Translations under genes and position numbers: made by a program
Notes under the pieces: generated by a model
What the model saw: the letters and a program-made list of their open reading frames with translations, nothing else
Database searches by the model: none
Told to the model about the DNA's origin: nothing
Assembly (NCBI GenBank): GCA_900549235.1
Contig: URNT01000008.1
Span: 34,299 to 98,298 of the forward strand
Reading direction: 5' to 3'
Length of the DNA: 64,000 bases
Source of the DNA: an uncultured Clostridium sp.
Lineage (GTDB): Bacteria > Bacillota > Clostridia > Lachnospirales > Lachnospiraceae
In this document: positions 8,197 through 15,905 of the stretch, one piece after another
Numbering within the stretch: position 1 is the first letter of the stretch
Layout of the letters: every line of letters begins with the position of its first letter

Positions 8197-9561
8197 ATGA
8201 ACACAGAGAACATGAAAAACCAGAAAATGGATGATGCATCTATGTGGAGGCTCCTGGTGCGGCTTTCCCTGCCGGTGATGCTGGCCCTCCTGATCCAGTC
8301 GGTTTACAATATCGTAGACAGCTATTTTATAGGGAAATACTCTCCCGAAGGGCTGACGGCCCTTTCCATCATCTTCCCTATCCAGCTTCTTATGACCGCC
8401 CTGGCTACCGGCACCGGAGCCGGGCTGAATATCCTCATTGCCCGAATGGACGGCACCGGGCGCAGCCGGTCTCAGAAGCGGCTTCTGCGCCGTGGCATGG
8501 CCCTGGGCTGCTTTAACTTTATCTGCTTTGCCGCCGCAGGACTTCTGCTTTGCAGAGGCTATTATCATTTTTCCTCGAATCAGCCCCTTGTAAGGGAATA
8601 TGGAATCCAGTATACCAGGATCATCCTTCTCTTTTCCATGGGTATGTTTTTAGAAGCAAACTGCACCAAAATCCTTCACGCCAAGGGCAGTATGATCCTT
8701 CCCATGGCCGCTCAGGTGGCAGGGGCCCTGGTGAATGTGGTGCTGGATCCGATTCTGATCTTCGGACAGTTCGGCCTTCCGGCCATGGGAATCCGGGGTG
8801 CGGCCATCGCTACGGTGGCAGGCCAGTGGTGCGCCATGGGGATCGTGCTGGCGGCAGTTTTAAGGCTTTATAAGAGGCTTCCTTTTCAGGAGGAGCATGA
8901 GATTGCAAAGCCGATTTACAAAGACTGGAGCTCCATTTACCAGGCGGGCCTTCCTTCCATCGTCATGCAGTCCCTGAATACCCTGTATATCATTGGTCTT
9001 AACCTGGTTTTAAAGTCATTTTCAGAAGATGCTGTAACGGTGCTGGGGATTTATTATAAGCTGCAGACCTTCTTTTTCATCCCCCTGCTTGGACTGCAGC
9101 AGGTGATCCTGCCGGTAATCAGCTACCATTACGGGGCCGGAAATAAGAAACAGATCCGGGACACCCTCTACTGCTCCATCGGCATCGGCCTTGGAGTCAT
9201 GGGCCTTGGAATGGCCTCCTTTATGCTGATGCCAAAGGTCCTCCTGTCTATCTTTTCCGTCAAGCCGGAGATCCTCTCCATCGGAAAGACAGCCCTGCCC
9301 ATTATCTCCATCAGCTTCCTTCCGGCCGCCTTTGTTATTATGCTGACTGTATATTTCCAGGGAGTGGATCAGGGACTGTACAGCCTGTGCGTCACAGTGC
9401 TTCGGCAGCTGATTCTTTTAGTCCCTCTGGCGTGGGTCTTTCATTTCTTCGGACTTAAGCAGGTGTGGCTTACCTTCCCAGTGACGGAGATTCTTTCCGC
9501 CTCCTGCGCCATTTTTCTGTACCGGAAGGGCCGGGCCAGAGAAATGACTTTGACAAGATAA
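8197..9561 (+). CDS. MATE-family efflux transporter, MerR-controlled
   Basis: A 454-residue MATE exporter with about twelve membrane helices. Family stretches: 'LSLPVMLALLIQSVYNIVDS' near residue 24, 'ALVNVVLDPILIFGQFG' near 175, 'LPVISYHYGAGN' near 308. It sits behind the MerR gene and its 19-bp-spacer promoter, so drug- or metabolite-inducible export is the natural reading. The ATG at 8197 follows a GAAAGGA site. The stop is 86 bases before the icd start, which has its own promoter. The substrate cannot be predicted. Confidence 0.93.
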   Translation: MNTENMKNQKMDDASMWRLLVRLSLPVMLALLIQSVYNIVDSYFIGKYSPEGLTALSIIFPIQLLMTALATGTGAGLNILIARMDGTGRSRSQKRLLRRGMALGCFNFICFAAAGLLLCRGYYHFSSNQPLVREYGIQYTRIILLFSMGMFLEANCTKILHAKGSMILPMAAQVAGALVNVVLDPILIFGQFGLPAMGIRGAAIATVAGQWCAMGIVLAAVLRLYKRLPFQEEHEIAKPIYKDWSSIYQAGLPSIVMQSLNTLYIIGLNLVLKSFSEDAVTVLGIYYKLQTFFFIPLLGLQQVILPVISYHYGAGNKKQIRDTLYCSIGIGLGVMGLGMASFMLMPKVLLSIFSVKPEILSIGKTALPIISISFLPAAFVIMLTVYFQGVDQGLYSLCVTVLRQLILLVPLAWVFHFFGLKQVWLTFPVTEILSASCAIFLYRKGRAREMTLTR

Positions 9562-9584
9562 TACTTTGAATCGCTAAAAAATGC

Positions 9585-9613
9585 TTGTGCCCTGCCAGAT
9601 TTCGTCGTATACT
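9585..9613 (+). promoter_or_regulatory. Promoter of icd
   Basis: TTGTGC (9585-9590), a 17-base spacer and TATACT (9608-9613) lie 35 bases before the icd start. An AGGAGG ribosome site follows. Confidence 0.6.
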
Positions 9614-9647
9614 ATGATAGAAAGCAAATAGACAGGAGGACACAGTT

Positions 9648-10844
9648 ATGGAAAAGATTAAGATGACCACTCCCCTTGTGGAGATGGACGGCGACGAGAT
9701 GACCAGGATTCTTTGGCAGATGATCAAGGAACACCTGCTGCTGCCTTTTATTGACCTGAAGACTGAGTATTATGACCTGGGCCTTGAATACAGGGATGAG
9801 ACGAATGACCAGGTGACCGTTGATTCAGCTAATGCCACAAAGAAATACGGCGTTGCTGTAAAATGTGCTACCATTACCCCAAATGCAGCCCGTATGGATG
9901 AATACCACCTGAAGGAAATGTGGAAGAGCCCTAACGCCACCATCCGCGCCATCTTAGACGGTACCGTATTCCGTACTCCGATCATTGTAAAAGGCATTGA
10001 GCCATGTGTAAAAAACTGGAAAAAGCCCATTACCATCGCAAGACACGCCTACGGCGATGTATACAAGGCAGCTGAGATGAAGATTCCGGGAGCCGGAAAA
10101 GCAGAACTGGTATATACAGCTGAAGACGGTACAGAAAGCCGGGAGCTGATTCACACCTTCAACTGCCCGGGTATCCTTCAGGGTATGCACAATATCACCC
10201 CTTCCATCGAAAGCTTCGCAAGAAGCTGCTTTAACTACGCCCTGGATACAAAGCAGGAGCTGTGGTTTGCTACAAAGGACACCATTTCCAAGAAATATGA
10301 CCACACCTTCAAGGACATTTTCCAGGAAATCTTTGACGCTGAATATGCGGATAAATTTAAAGAGGCCGGTATCTCCTACTTCTATACTCTGATCGATGAT
10401 GCCGTAGCCCGTGTGATGAAATCTGAGGGAGGCTATATCTGGGCCTGCAAGAACTACGATGGTGATGTGATGAGTGATATGATCTCCTCTGCCTTCGGTT
10501 CCCTGGCTATGATGACTTCCGTTCTTGTATCTCCTGAGGGATATTTTGAGTATGAGGCTGCCCACGGTACGGTACAGCGCCATTATTATAAGCACTTAAA
10601 GGGCGAGGAAACCTCTACCAACTCCGTTGCCACCATTTTCGCATGGAGCGGTGCTCTGAGAAAGAGAGGCGAGCTGGATCAGAATAAGGAGCTGATGGAG
10701 TTTGCTGACCGGCTTGAAAAGGCTGCCATCGATACCATCGAAGGCGGCGAGATGACCAAGGATCTGGCCCTGATCACCAGCAACCCAAATCCTGTAGTTT
10801 TAAACAGCGAGGACTTTATTAAGGCCATTGCCAAGCGTCTGTAA
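9648..10844 (+). CDS. icd: NADP-dependent isocitrate dehydrogenase (eukaryote-like type)
   Basis: The enzyme oxidises isocitrate to 2-oxoglutarate and CO2 with NADP. The 398-residue sequence follows the eukaryotic/homodimeric type II IDH pattern, not E. coli Icd: 'PLVEMDGDEMTRILW' near residue 9, 'SPNATIRAILDGTVFR' (substrate site) near 94, 'YDGDVMSD' (metal aspartates) near 272 and 'AAHGTVQRHYY' (cofactor loop) near 304. The loop residues after AAHGT favour NADP. It is flanked by its own promoter and terminator, so it is monocistronic; no citrate synthase or aconitase gene is nearby. Its probable role is to supply 2-oxoglutarate and NADPH for glutamate synthesis. Confidence 0.95.
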   Translation: MEKIKMTTPLVEMDGDEMTRILWQMIKEHLLLPFIDLKTEYYDLGLEYRDETNDQVTVDSANATKKYGVAVKCATITPNAARMDEYHLKEMWKSPNATIRAILDGTVFRTPIIVKGIEPCVKNWKKPITIARHAYGDVYKAAEMKIPGAGKAELVYTAEDGTESRELIHTFNCPGILQGMHNITPSIESFARSCFNYALDTKQELWFATKDTISKKYDHTFKDIFQEIFDAEYADKFKEAGISYFYTLIDDAVARVMKSEGGYIWACKNYDGDVMSDMISSAFGSLAMMTSVLVSPEGYFEYEAAHGTVQRHYYKHLKGEETSTNSVATIFAWSGALRKRGELDQNKELMEFADRLEKAAIDTIEGGEMTKDLALITSNPNPVVLNSEDFIKAIAKRL

Positions 10845-10856
10845 GAATAAAAATAC

Positions 10857-10893
10857 AATACCCCCATTCCGAACTGGATGGGGGTATTTTTAT
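10857..10893 (+). terminator. Terminator after icd
   Basis: AATACCCCCAT pairs with ATGGGGGTATT, closing around TCCGAACTGG, and continues into a T-rich tail. It begins 12 bases after the icd stop. Confidence 0.9.
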
Positions 10894-10896
10894 AGG

Positions 10897-11420
10897 TCAA
10901 TCCAGCCGTTCTATGTTCACAGTGGCAATGGCTGACTGCCCCGGTTCTCCGGCTATCATGGATGTAATCCCCGCTCCGCTTAAATCCTGTATATCCTTCA
11001 TCGTACACTCCATTGTAACAAAGGCTTCCCGGATCACCGGGGCATGAACGGCTTTTCCATGGTCAAGGGTGAAGCCTCCTGCCGCAAACTCATCCTCCTC
11101 CAGGTCATTGCAGTGGATGGTATGGATCAGCCGGTCATACATACTTATGGGAAGGAAATTGATACAGAAGCATTTTTCTCTCTGAATGTTTGCATAGGTG
11201 TAAGTATGCTGATAAAGATTGCCCATAACCGCAAAAAAATACCGTCCTATCCCCATGGAAACAGCTCCATGCGTGGAAGCAGACATTCGGCTTTCCATTT
11301 TCCTTCTAGGTAGTGATGGCAAATAAAACAGTCGGAATACCTGCCGTTGTCTCAAAATGTGAAAACAGTTCATTTTGTTTGATTTCTTTCTCGTCTGCAT
11401 CAGCTTCTTCATGGTAGAAT
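10897..11420 (-). pseudogene. Flavin reductase-like protein, decayed
   Basis: Two frames must be joined to recover the family. Residues such as 'TTAGIPTVLFAITT' and, after a stop, 'KENGKPNVCFHAWSCFHG' read in one frame (about 11410 down to 11240). 'AVMGNLYQHTYTYANIQREK' and the rest read in the next. The breaks are a TAG at 11306-11308, where an aromatic codon is expected, and a seven-A run at 11233-11239 (six would restore frame). The 5' part has no ATG in its own frame. The end, GEPGQSAIATVNIERLD, joins abruptly to 'GITSMI', and from memory of the family about 35 residues seem to be missing there. Intact members are FMN-binding flavoredoxin-like proteins. The downstream frame alone (171 codons) is probably not functional. 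Confidence 0.65.
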
Positions 11421-11423
11421 CAT

Positions 11424-11636
11424 CTATTCTAAAATCACAGGAAGAATCACCATAATAATTCCAAACAGTACAAATAAAATACCGCCTAATCTGGTGCTTT
11501 GCAGGTAAAAATCAGATGATTCATCTGCCCGGTAGGATTTCCATTTTTCCGTCCATTCCCAGATTAAATCAGGTCTTAAAAAAATGAATGCCCCCGCTGC
11601 GGCAACTATGATTCCTCCAAAAATAGAATACAACAT
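11424..11636 (-). CDS. Small membrane protein, DUF6199 family
   Basis: The 70-residue product has two hydrophobic segments (residues 2-17 and 48-68) around a polar loop with 'PDLIWEWTEKWKSYRADESS'. That loop pattern, W-K-S then a conserved polar patch and a following glycine-rich helix, resembles the DUF6199 family of small Firmicutes membrane proteins of unknown function. I chose ATG 11636 because GGGAGG lies eight bases upstream; a longer frame exists but has no ribosome site. It lies in a run of small minus-strand genes, 105 bases after the SnoaL-like gene. Confidence 0.65.
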   Translation of the reverse strand: MLYSIFGGIIVAAAGAFIFLRPDLIWEWTEKWKSYRADESSDFYLQSTRLGGILFVLFGIIMVILPVILE

Positions 11637-11741
11637 ATAACGCCTCCCTTCGCCCCAGAGAATACTTCCGCCAAATAAAACCATAACGTCGGCCTGGCAG
11701 ATTCCGTATTTGTCCTGTAATTACCGGGCATCAGATCTGGA

Positions 11742-12125
11742 TTATCTCTTTTTCCCAGAAATGATCTCCCTTCCAATCCCCTTCTCCAGCCTCCATTCCG
11801 GCGCAGTGCCGTCATCTGCCCAGTATTCATCCACTGCTGTGATTTTATCATCCACAACCCGGATGAAGGAAGTGGCGTGAAATGACATACTGCCATCTTT
11901 GGGGTATACACAAGTGACTGTAATAAATAAATCGTTTATTTTCTCAACTCTCTCTACTTCTCCCTCCCAGCGGCCGGGATATTCACAGTTGGCAATTATA
12001 AATTCATCTGCCGTAAAATGTTCATTGGTGCAATGCCAGTTGATGTATGCGGCTGGGGCAAAGTAGGCTTTGATGGCGGCTGCATTTTGTTCTAATATGT
12101 CTTTCCAAAATTGATATATGTTCAT
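11742..12125 (-). CDS. NTF2/SnoaL-like domain protein
   Basis: A 127-residue protein of the nuclear transport factor 2 / SnoaL-like fold. It starts 'MNIYQFWKDILEQNAAAIKA', has 'FAPAAYINWHCTNEHFTADEF' style strand-helix alternation, then 'SFHATSFIRVVDDKITAVDEYW', the typical C-terminal strand pair of the cone-shaped fold. Members bind small ligands or act as minor isomerases or hydrolases; nothing here points to a substrate. The ATG at 12125 has an AAAGGAC site; the longer frame to 12230 is disfavoured. Confidence 0.7.
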   Translation of the reverse strand: MNIYQFWKDILEQNAAAIKAYFAPAAYINWHCTNEHFTADEFIIANCEYPGRWEGEVERVEKINDLFITVTCVYPKDGSMSFHATSFIRVVDDKITAVDEYWADDGTAPEWRLEKGIGREIISGKKR

Positions 12126-12263
12126 AGGGTCTTGTCCTTTCAGTGAGTGAAGGGGAGACTGGCTTCTTCCAGAAAGAAAATCCCCTCTATCAAGTTGATA
12201 AACATTTCCAAATTCTCTGCCCTCTCCCAAAACATGGTATCAATACCTGAAACTCCAGAAAAT

Positions 12264-12599
12264 TCATTTCACCAGATATTTTTCAAAGGCCTTATGAGTA
12301 TCTATGTGTACCTCTCTGAAAAACAGGATCAGCCAGATTATAAATGCAGGAATTGCCATATAGGGCGTTACCAGACAGGACAGCACAGCTCCTGTAAGCA
12401 TAATAGCTGACCATGTGAAACACTGGTTTCTTATATCACGGCAGATCCAAGCTTTGTCATACAATGCCTGTTCTTCCTTAGATAGAGAATTGAACCCGGA
12501 GACCAACCCGGCTGCCTTCTCTTTCAATATCCAAAATACGATCCCCATAATGAAAAATGGAAATACAAGAGCTCCGCATATCCAGAATCCTACATTCAT
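12264..12599 (-). CDS. Membrane protein, DUF3784 family
   Basis: A 111-residue protein with an N-terminal helix (residues 3-24), a polar segment 'KEKAAGLVSGFNSLSKEEQ' and two further hydrophobic segments (about 59-93). The phrase 'GFNSLSKEEQALYD' followed by a helical Arg/Asp segment is characteristic of DUF3784, a small Firmicutes membrane family without a known function. ATG 12599 is preceded by GGAGG at the right distance. It is part of the minus-strand cluster of small membrane proteins. Confidence 0.7.
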   Translation of the reverse strand: MNVGFWICGALVFPFFIMGIVFWILKEKAAGLVSGFNSLSKEEQALYDKAWICRDIRNQCFTWSAIMLTGAVLSCLVTPYMAIPAFIIWLILFFREVHIDTHKAFEKYLVK

Positions 12600-12727
12600 A
12601 TTTAACCTCCGCTGTGGCAGAAACATGACCTATATCCGTTTTTTTCTATTGTATAGGATTGCAGGCTTTTTCGACAGCCATTTTTTTCGTAAAACAAATT
12701 TTTTATTCTCTGACACAATATGGATAT

Positions 12728-13207
12728 TTACACCTGTTTACGGCCAAACAACACAAAAAGGAAGGGCGCCAAAAATCTCAGCCATCCAATCACAGAAGCA
12801 AAATTTCCAAGGTATTCTTTTAAGCTTAAAGAAAGCTCCTGGAAAAAGCCGGTCCATCTGAGGGGCATTCCCAAATGCATAAATAAAACCCCGGCAGGCC
12901 CCGTTGTTGCGCCGGTGAGTAGTTGGAGCAGAAACAGTATGATCCCATAGCCAGAAACAACCGCAGCAGAAATGAATATTTCCTTCCTCGACTGTTTTAG
13001 GAGCAGAAGCATTCCGCCCAGCACCAAAGCCGCTGCCAGGAGCCCTGCGCTTGTAAGCAGCGATGCCCAGCTGCTTATCCCACCAGCTTCCGTTATACCA
13101 AATCGCAGTACCATTTTTATATAAATGGAATTATAAAAAAATCCGGCAGCAACTGCAATCAGAGGAACCCGCCAAATACTATTTGCGTACTGTTTCCATT
13201 TTTCCAT
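12728..13207 (-). CDS. Hypothetical four-to-five-helix membrane protein
   Basis: I do not recognise a family. The 159-residue product has hydrophobic segments near residues 14-34, 44-68, 74-100 and 133-155, separated by short basic loops ('KQSRKE'). The start at 13207 has an AAAAGGAGG site; a 12-residue longer frame is less likely. Twenty-five bases separate it from the stop-to-start gap of the next gene upstream, so the two are probably co-transcribed. Confidence 0.6.
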   Translation of the reverse strand: MEKWKQYANSIWRVPLIAVAAGFFYNSIYIKMVLRFGITEAGGISSWASLLTSAGLLAAALVLGGMLLLLKQSRKEIFISAAVVSGYGIILFLLQLLTGATTGPAGVLFMHLGMPLRWTGFFQELSLSLKEYLGNFASVIGWLRFLAPFLFVLFGRKQV

Positions 13208-13232
13208 TAAAATCCTCCTTTTCTGCGTTTGT

Positions 13233-13865
13233 CTAAATCCCATGGCAGTTCCATTTTACTCTGTCCTCAATCAGGAGCCCATTTCGTCCAATGCACTCAT
13301 AAGTGAAGACTGCTTTTCTTTCATCAGAAGAAGAAATGATGCAAAATGGTTCTATCTGGGGCCAGGTCCCTCCTGCAATTTCTTCTGCTGATGGCGGAAT
13401 GTCAGAACCCTCCCATCCGGTCTGTATCGCTAAAACAGAAGTGTCTGCCCATATTTCTTTGGAAACAGATATTAGCAGCTCCATTCTTCCAGGTTTCAAT
13501 ATTTCAAAATAGTTCCCGTCCTTTTCTCTGGTATATTCCCGTAAATCATCTTCAGGAATAATTAACTCAAAAGAGAATGTGCTCTCCCCTCTGGTATTCA
13601 TAATAAATAACCGGACTTCTGAAAAGTTAAAATAGTGGAACTGTATTTGCTTATAACCCTGCAGATAGTGCTGGGTATATCCAAGCTCAAAGTCTGCATC
13701 TAATTTACTCTGATTCCACGTAATGATGTCCTCAAAGGAATCCTTTTCGTACTCCCAGCAGCCGCTTTTAAACACAAGGCCAGAATGGATCAGGGCTTCA
13801 CAAAAGGTCCTGACTGCATCCTGGCTTTTATGAAACTCAAACGTTACAGAAAAATATGCCGGCAT
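13233..13865 (-). CDS. Hypothetical protein
   Basis: A 210-residue soluble protein without a recognised family. It starts 'MPAYFSVTFEFHKSQDAVRT', which looks like a strand-helix pair, and is rich in aromatic residues and acidic patches. There is no signal peptide and no membrane segment. ATG 13865 fits the AGGGAGGG ribosome site; ATG 13871 directly abuts that site and is too close. It is co-oriented with the membrane protein gene downstream and the XRE regulator upstream, in the accessory stretch. Confidence 0.6.
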   Translation of the reverse strand: MPAYFSVTFEFHKSQDAVRTFCEALIHSGLVFKSGCWEYEKDSFEDIITWNQSKLDADFELGYTQHYLQGYKQIQFHYFNFSEVRLFIMNTRGESTFSFELIIPEDDLREYTREKDGNYFEILKPGRMELLISVSKEIWADTSVLAIQTGWEGSDIPPSAEEIAGGTWPQIEPFCIISSSDERKAVFTYECIGRNGLLIEDRVKWNCHGI

Positions 13866-13933
13866 TATCATCCCTCCCTATACCAGCTGTTTCAGCCCCG
13901 CTGTCTAATAACCAGAATGCTCCGAAGACAAAA

Positions 13934-14377
13934 CTATTTCCAATGCTTTAACTGCGAAAGCCAGGAATCAAACTGAGCGCGCCTGACGTCCTGTTCCAGG
14001 TGGTCAGGATTGGGGATCTGTTCCACAAGAAAATCCAGCAGAGACTCTTTTGACTGATACATAAACTTCCCATCTGCATAACACCATTTACAGTAATCCT
14101 CGTTGAAGCTGCCATCGGGCTCCCGGCTGATGATCTCATCCTCATTCAGGGGCATTCCGCAGCACTGACAGACAAGCCGGCGCGGCGCTCCCAGAAGGGT
14201 ATTGATGGATACGCCAAATTCCCGGGATAATAATTTTAATGTATCCGTACCTGGCTGTGTTTCACCCATCTCCCAGCGGCTCACCGCCTGTCTGGTAACC
14301 ATCACCCGCTCTGCCATCTGTTCCTGCGTAAGATTATGTTTCTCTCGGAGATTTTTAATCATATCCTGTATTTCCAT
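13934..14377 (-). CDS. XRE-family regulator fused to zinc ribbon
   Basis: Residues 1-60 form a Cro/CI-type helix-turn-helix ('NLREKHNLTQEQMAERVMVT', 'RQAVSRWEMG'). Residues 68-105 carry a zinc ribbon (CQCCGMPL ... YCKWCYADGKF) like the 'putative zinc ribbon' domain, followed by a short helical tail. The 147-residue fusion is common in Clostridia as a stand-alone regulator, with the ribbon likely sensing or aiding oligomerisation. ATG 14377 has GGAGGAG upstream; the in-frame 56-codon extension has no ribosome site. It probably controls neighbouring small genes, but no operator is obvious. Confidence 0.82.
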   Translation of the reverse strand: MEIQDMIKNLREKHNLTQEQMAERVMVTRQAVSRWEMGETQPGTDTLKLLSREFGVSINTLLGAPRRLVCQCCGMPLNEDEIISREPDGSFNEDYCKWCYADGKFMYQSKESLLDFLVEQIPNPDHLEQDVRRAQFDSWLSQLKHWK

Positions 14378-14513
14378 ATCTGCTCCTCCTGGAAAATCTT
14401 TTTTCTCTATCATAACCTTTTGAAGGGTATTCGGCAAGCAACCTGCGGTTGCCAGGTCACCGTCTCCATAAAATTTTATTTTGTCTGGATAAATGTATTT
14501 GAATTTGTGCATG

Positions 14514-14627
14514 TTAAAGCTCCAGCTTACTGCCATCTGTAGCAAACATCATATCATTATCATAATCCTTCGGCTGGTTTCCCAATTTTTCAAGAAAATC
14601 TGATACATGATTCTGAGAAGCAGTCAT
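14514..14627 (-). CDS. Tiny ORF (37 codons), coupled to the ORF before it
   Basis: The frame begins MTASQNHVSDFLEKLGNQPK and ends in GSKLEL. Its ATG overlaps the stop of the preceding tiny ORF as ATGA, the mark of translational coupling. I recognise no family. It and its partner fill most of the 374 bases between the XRE regulator and the metallophosphoesterase. They may be real small proteins or pieces of one broken gene. Confidence 0.35.
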   Translation of the reverse strand: MTASQNHVSDFLEKLGNQPKDYDNDMMFATDGSKLEL

Positions 14628-14734
14628 TTATAATCCGTACCCAAACCGCCCCCTCCCACAAACTTTCCCTGCACCATCCGGTATATAATAAGATATTCGC
14701 TGTCATCTTCTCCAAGCCATTCCTCTGCTGCCAT
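14624..14734 (-). CDS. Tiny ORF (36 codons) with good ribosome site
   Basis: The frame begins MAAEEWLGEDDSEYLIIYRM and ends GGGGLGTDYK. An AGGGAG ribosome site lies six to seven bases before the ATG. The stop overlaps the next ORF's start (ATGA). It lies 17 bases after the metallophosphoesterase stop, so it could be the distal part of that operon. No homology is recognised. Confidence 0.4.
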   Translation of the reverse strand: MAAEEWLGEDDSEYLIIYRMVQGKFVGGGGLGTDYK

Positions 14735-14751
14735 AATAAACTCCCTCTAAA

Positions 14752-15480
14752 TCAATATACTCCCCGGCTGTCACATGGATCAAGCCCTTCCAGCCGGTAT
14801 GGCTTAAATCTCAGATAATCCGCAGAAACAAGGCTGTATTCAATCCCATTTACCTCCCCCAGGAAGCTGTCCTGGTAGTTATCCCGGCCATGGATATGGG
14901 AGTAAATGACCTGTGAAGCGCCGTATTCCTCTGCCAGCCTGGTAAAGCAGCTTTCCTCCTCTCCTATGCTGGTAGGAGGATAATGGAGAAACATCAGAAA
15001 CCTTTCATACCCGGCGGCCCGGGCCTGCTCAAAGGAGAAACGCAGCCGTTCAAGCTCCCGCTCAGTCAGCTTCCCAGCCTGCTCCGGCGTATCCCGGCCT
15101 TCGTCGCAGTAGCCCTTTGTCCCTACCAGGGCATAGTCTTTATAGGTGAAAAAATTGTTCTGAAGAAAGGACAGCTGTCCTTCATACCTGCGGTTCAGCT
15201 GCTCCGTTTTCTTTACCTCCCAGAACAGGTCATGGTTTCCCCGAAGGAGGATCTTCCGGCCGGGAAGGGCTGCGATAAAAGCCAGATCTTCCTCACACTC
15301 TGCCAGCTTCCGTCCCCAGGAATGATCCCCCGTCACTACTACAGTGTCCTCCGGCCGGACCATTTTCTTCCAGTATTTTTCTATTTTTTCAGCATGATTC
15401 TTCCATTCTTTTCCAAACTGATCCATAGGCTTCGGATACTGGAAGGAAAGATGGAGATCACCGATGGCATAAATGGACAT
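14752..15480 (-). CDS. Metallophosphoesterase
   Basis: A 242-residue calcineurin-like phosphoesterase. Metal-binding blocks in order are GDLHLS (residues 7-12, D-x-H), TGDHSWG (near 50), GNHD (near 82), a histidine in 'FLHYPP' (near 168) and SHIHG (near 196). This order and the WG after GD match the COG1768 group of cytosolic phosphohydrolases, whose substrates are not established. A GGAGGGGG site precedes the ATG. A 30-codon membrane ORF ends just upstream, and two tiny ORFs follow. Confidence 0.85.
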   Translation of the reverse strand: MSIYAIGDLHLSFQYPKPMDQFGKEWKNHAEKIEKYWKKMVRPEDTVVVTGDHSWGRKLAECEEDLAFIAALPGRKILLRGNHDLFWEVKKTEQLNRRYEGQLSFLQNNFFTYKDYALVGTKGYCDEGRDTPEQAGKLTERELERLRFSFEQARAAGYERFLMFLHYPPTSIGEEESCFTRLAEEYGASQVIYSHIHGRDNYQDSFLGEVNGIEYSLVSADYLRFKPYRLEGLDPCDSRGVY

Positions 15481-15491
15481 TTTCCCCCTCC

Positions 15492-15584
15492 TTACCCAAA
15501 ATGGAACGGAACCAGCCAGTCAGGAATAAAGCCAAAAAACATTCCAATTACAATCATGCCCCAGTCTACATCACGGGTTTTCAT
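15492..15584 (-). CDS. Very small hydrophobic protein (30 residues)
   Basis: The ORF begins MKTRDVDWGMIVIGMFFGFI and ends in WLVPFHFG. It would be a single membrane-spanning peptide. GGGAGG lies ten bases before its ATG, and its stop is 11 bases before the metallophosphoesterase ATG, so it looks like the first cistron of that operon. No family is recognised. It is too short for ordinary gene finding. Confidence 0.4.
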   Translation of the reverse strand: MKTRDVDWGMIVIGMFFGFIPDWLVPFHFG

Positions 15585-15695
15585 AATGGCACATCCTCCC
15601 GAAACAGATTTGAACAAATAAATAGATTTTGAATATAAAATGTTCAGTTTATTTTAACTTATCACAGACTGATAGAAAAAACAATTACAGATGCC

Positions 15696-15888
15696 TTAAC
15701 TTTCTCTGACAAAATCCATATTTCTGAAAAAAGAAATGCCCTGAACCCTGGCAAGCTCCTCGATCTGTTCCTGGCTTAAGGATCATTTACCTGCCCTGTT
15801 TCAATAATTTTTACATTCTTAAGCTCCTGTCCTGGATTTCCCGGTGTTCTCTCATAATGGTTGCTGCTGCAGTTAAAAAACGTTTCAT
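15696..15888 (-). pseudogene. Possible remnant of a small gene
   Basis: A very good ribosome site (GGAGGAGGCAGTGAG) precedes ATG 15888, yet that frame stops after 25 codons. Another frame reads 'HYERTPGNPGQELKNVKIIE' and 'TGQVND', then a third reads LSQEQIEELARVQG up to a stop at 15696. The protein-like composition across frames suggests a small gene broken by indels. I recognise no family. The rest of 15585-15905 holds nothing else obvious. Confidence 0.3.
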
Positions 15889-15905
15889 CTCACTGCCTCC
15901 TCCAG

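Noticed and set aside
12264..13865. Defence island (membrane proteins plus regulator)
   Set aside because: None of the proteins has a nuclease, ATPase or known defence domain; small size and DUF membership do not support it.
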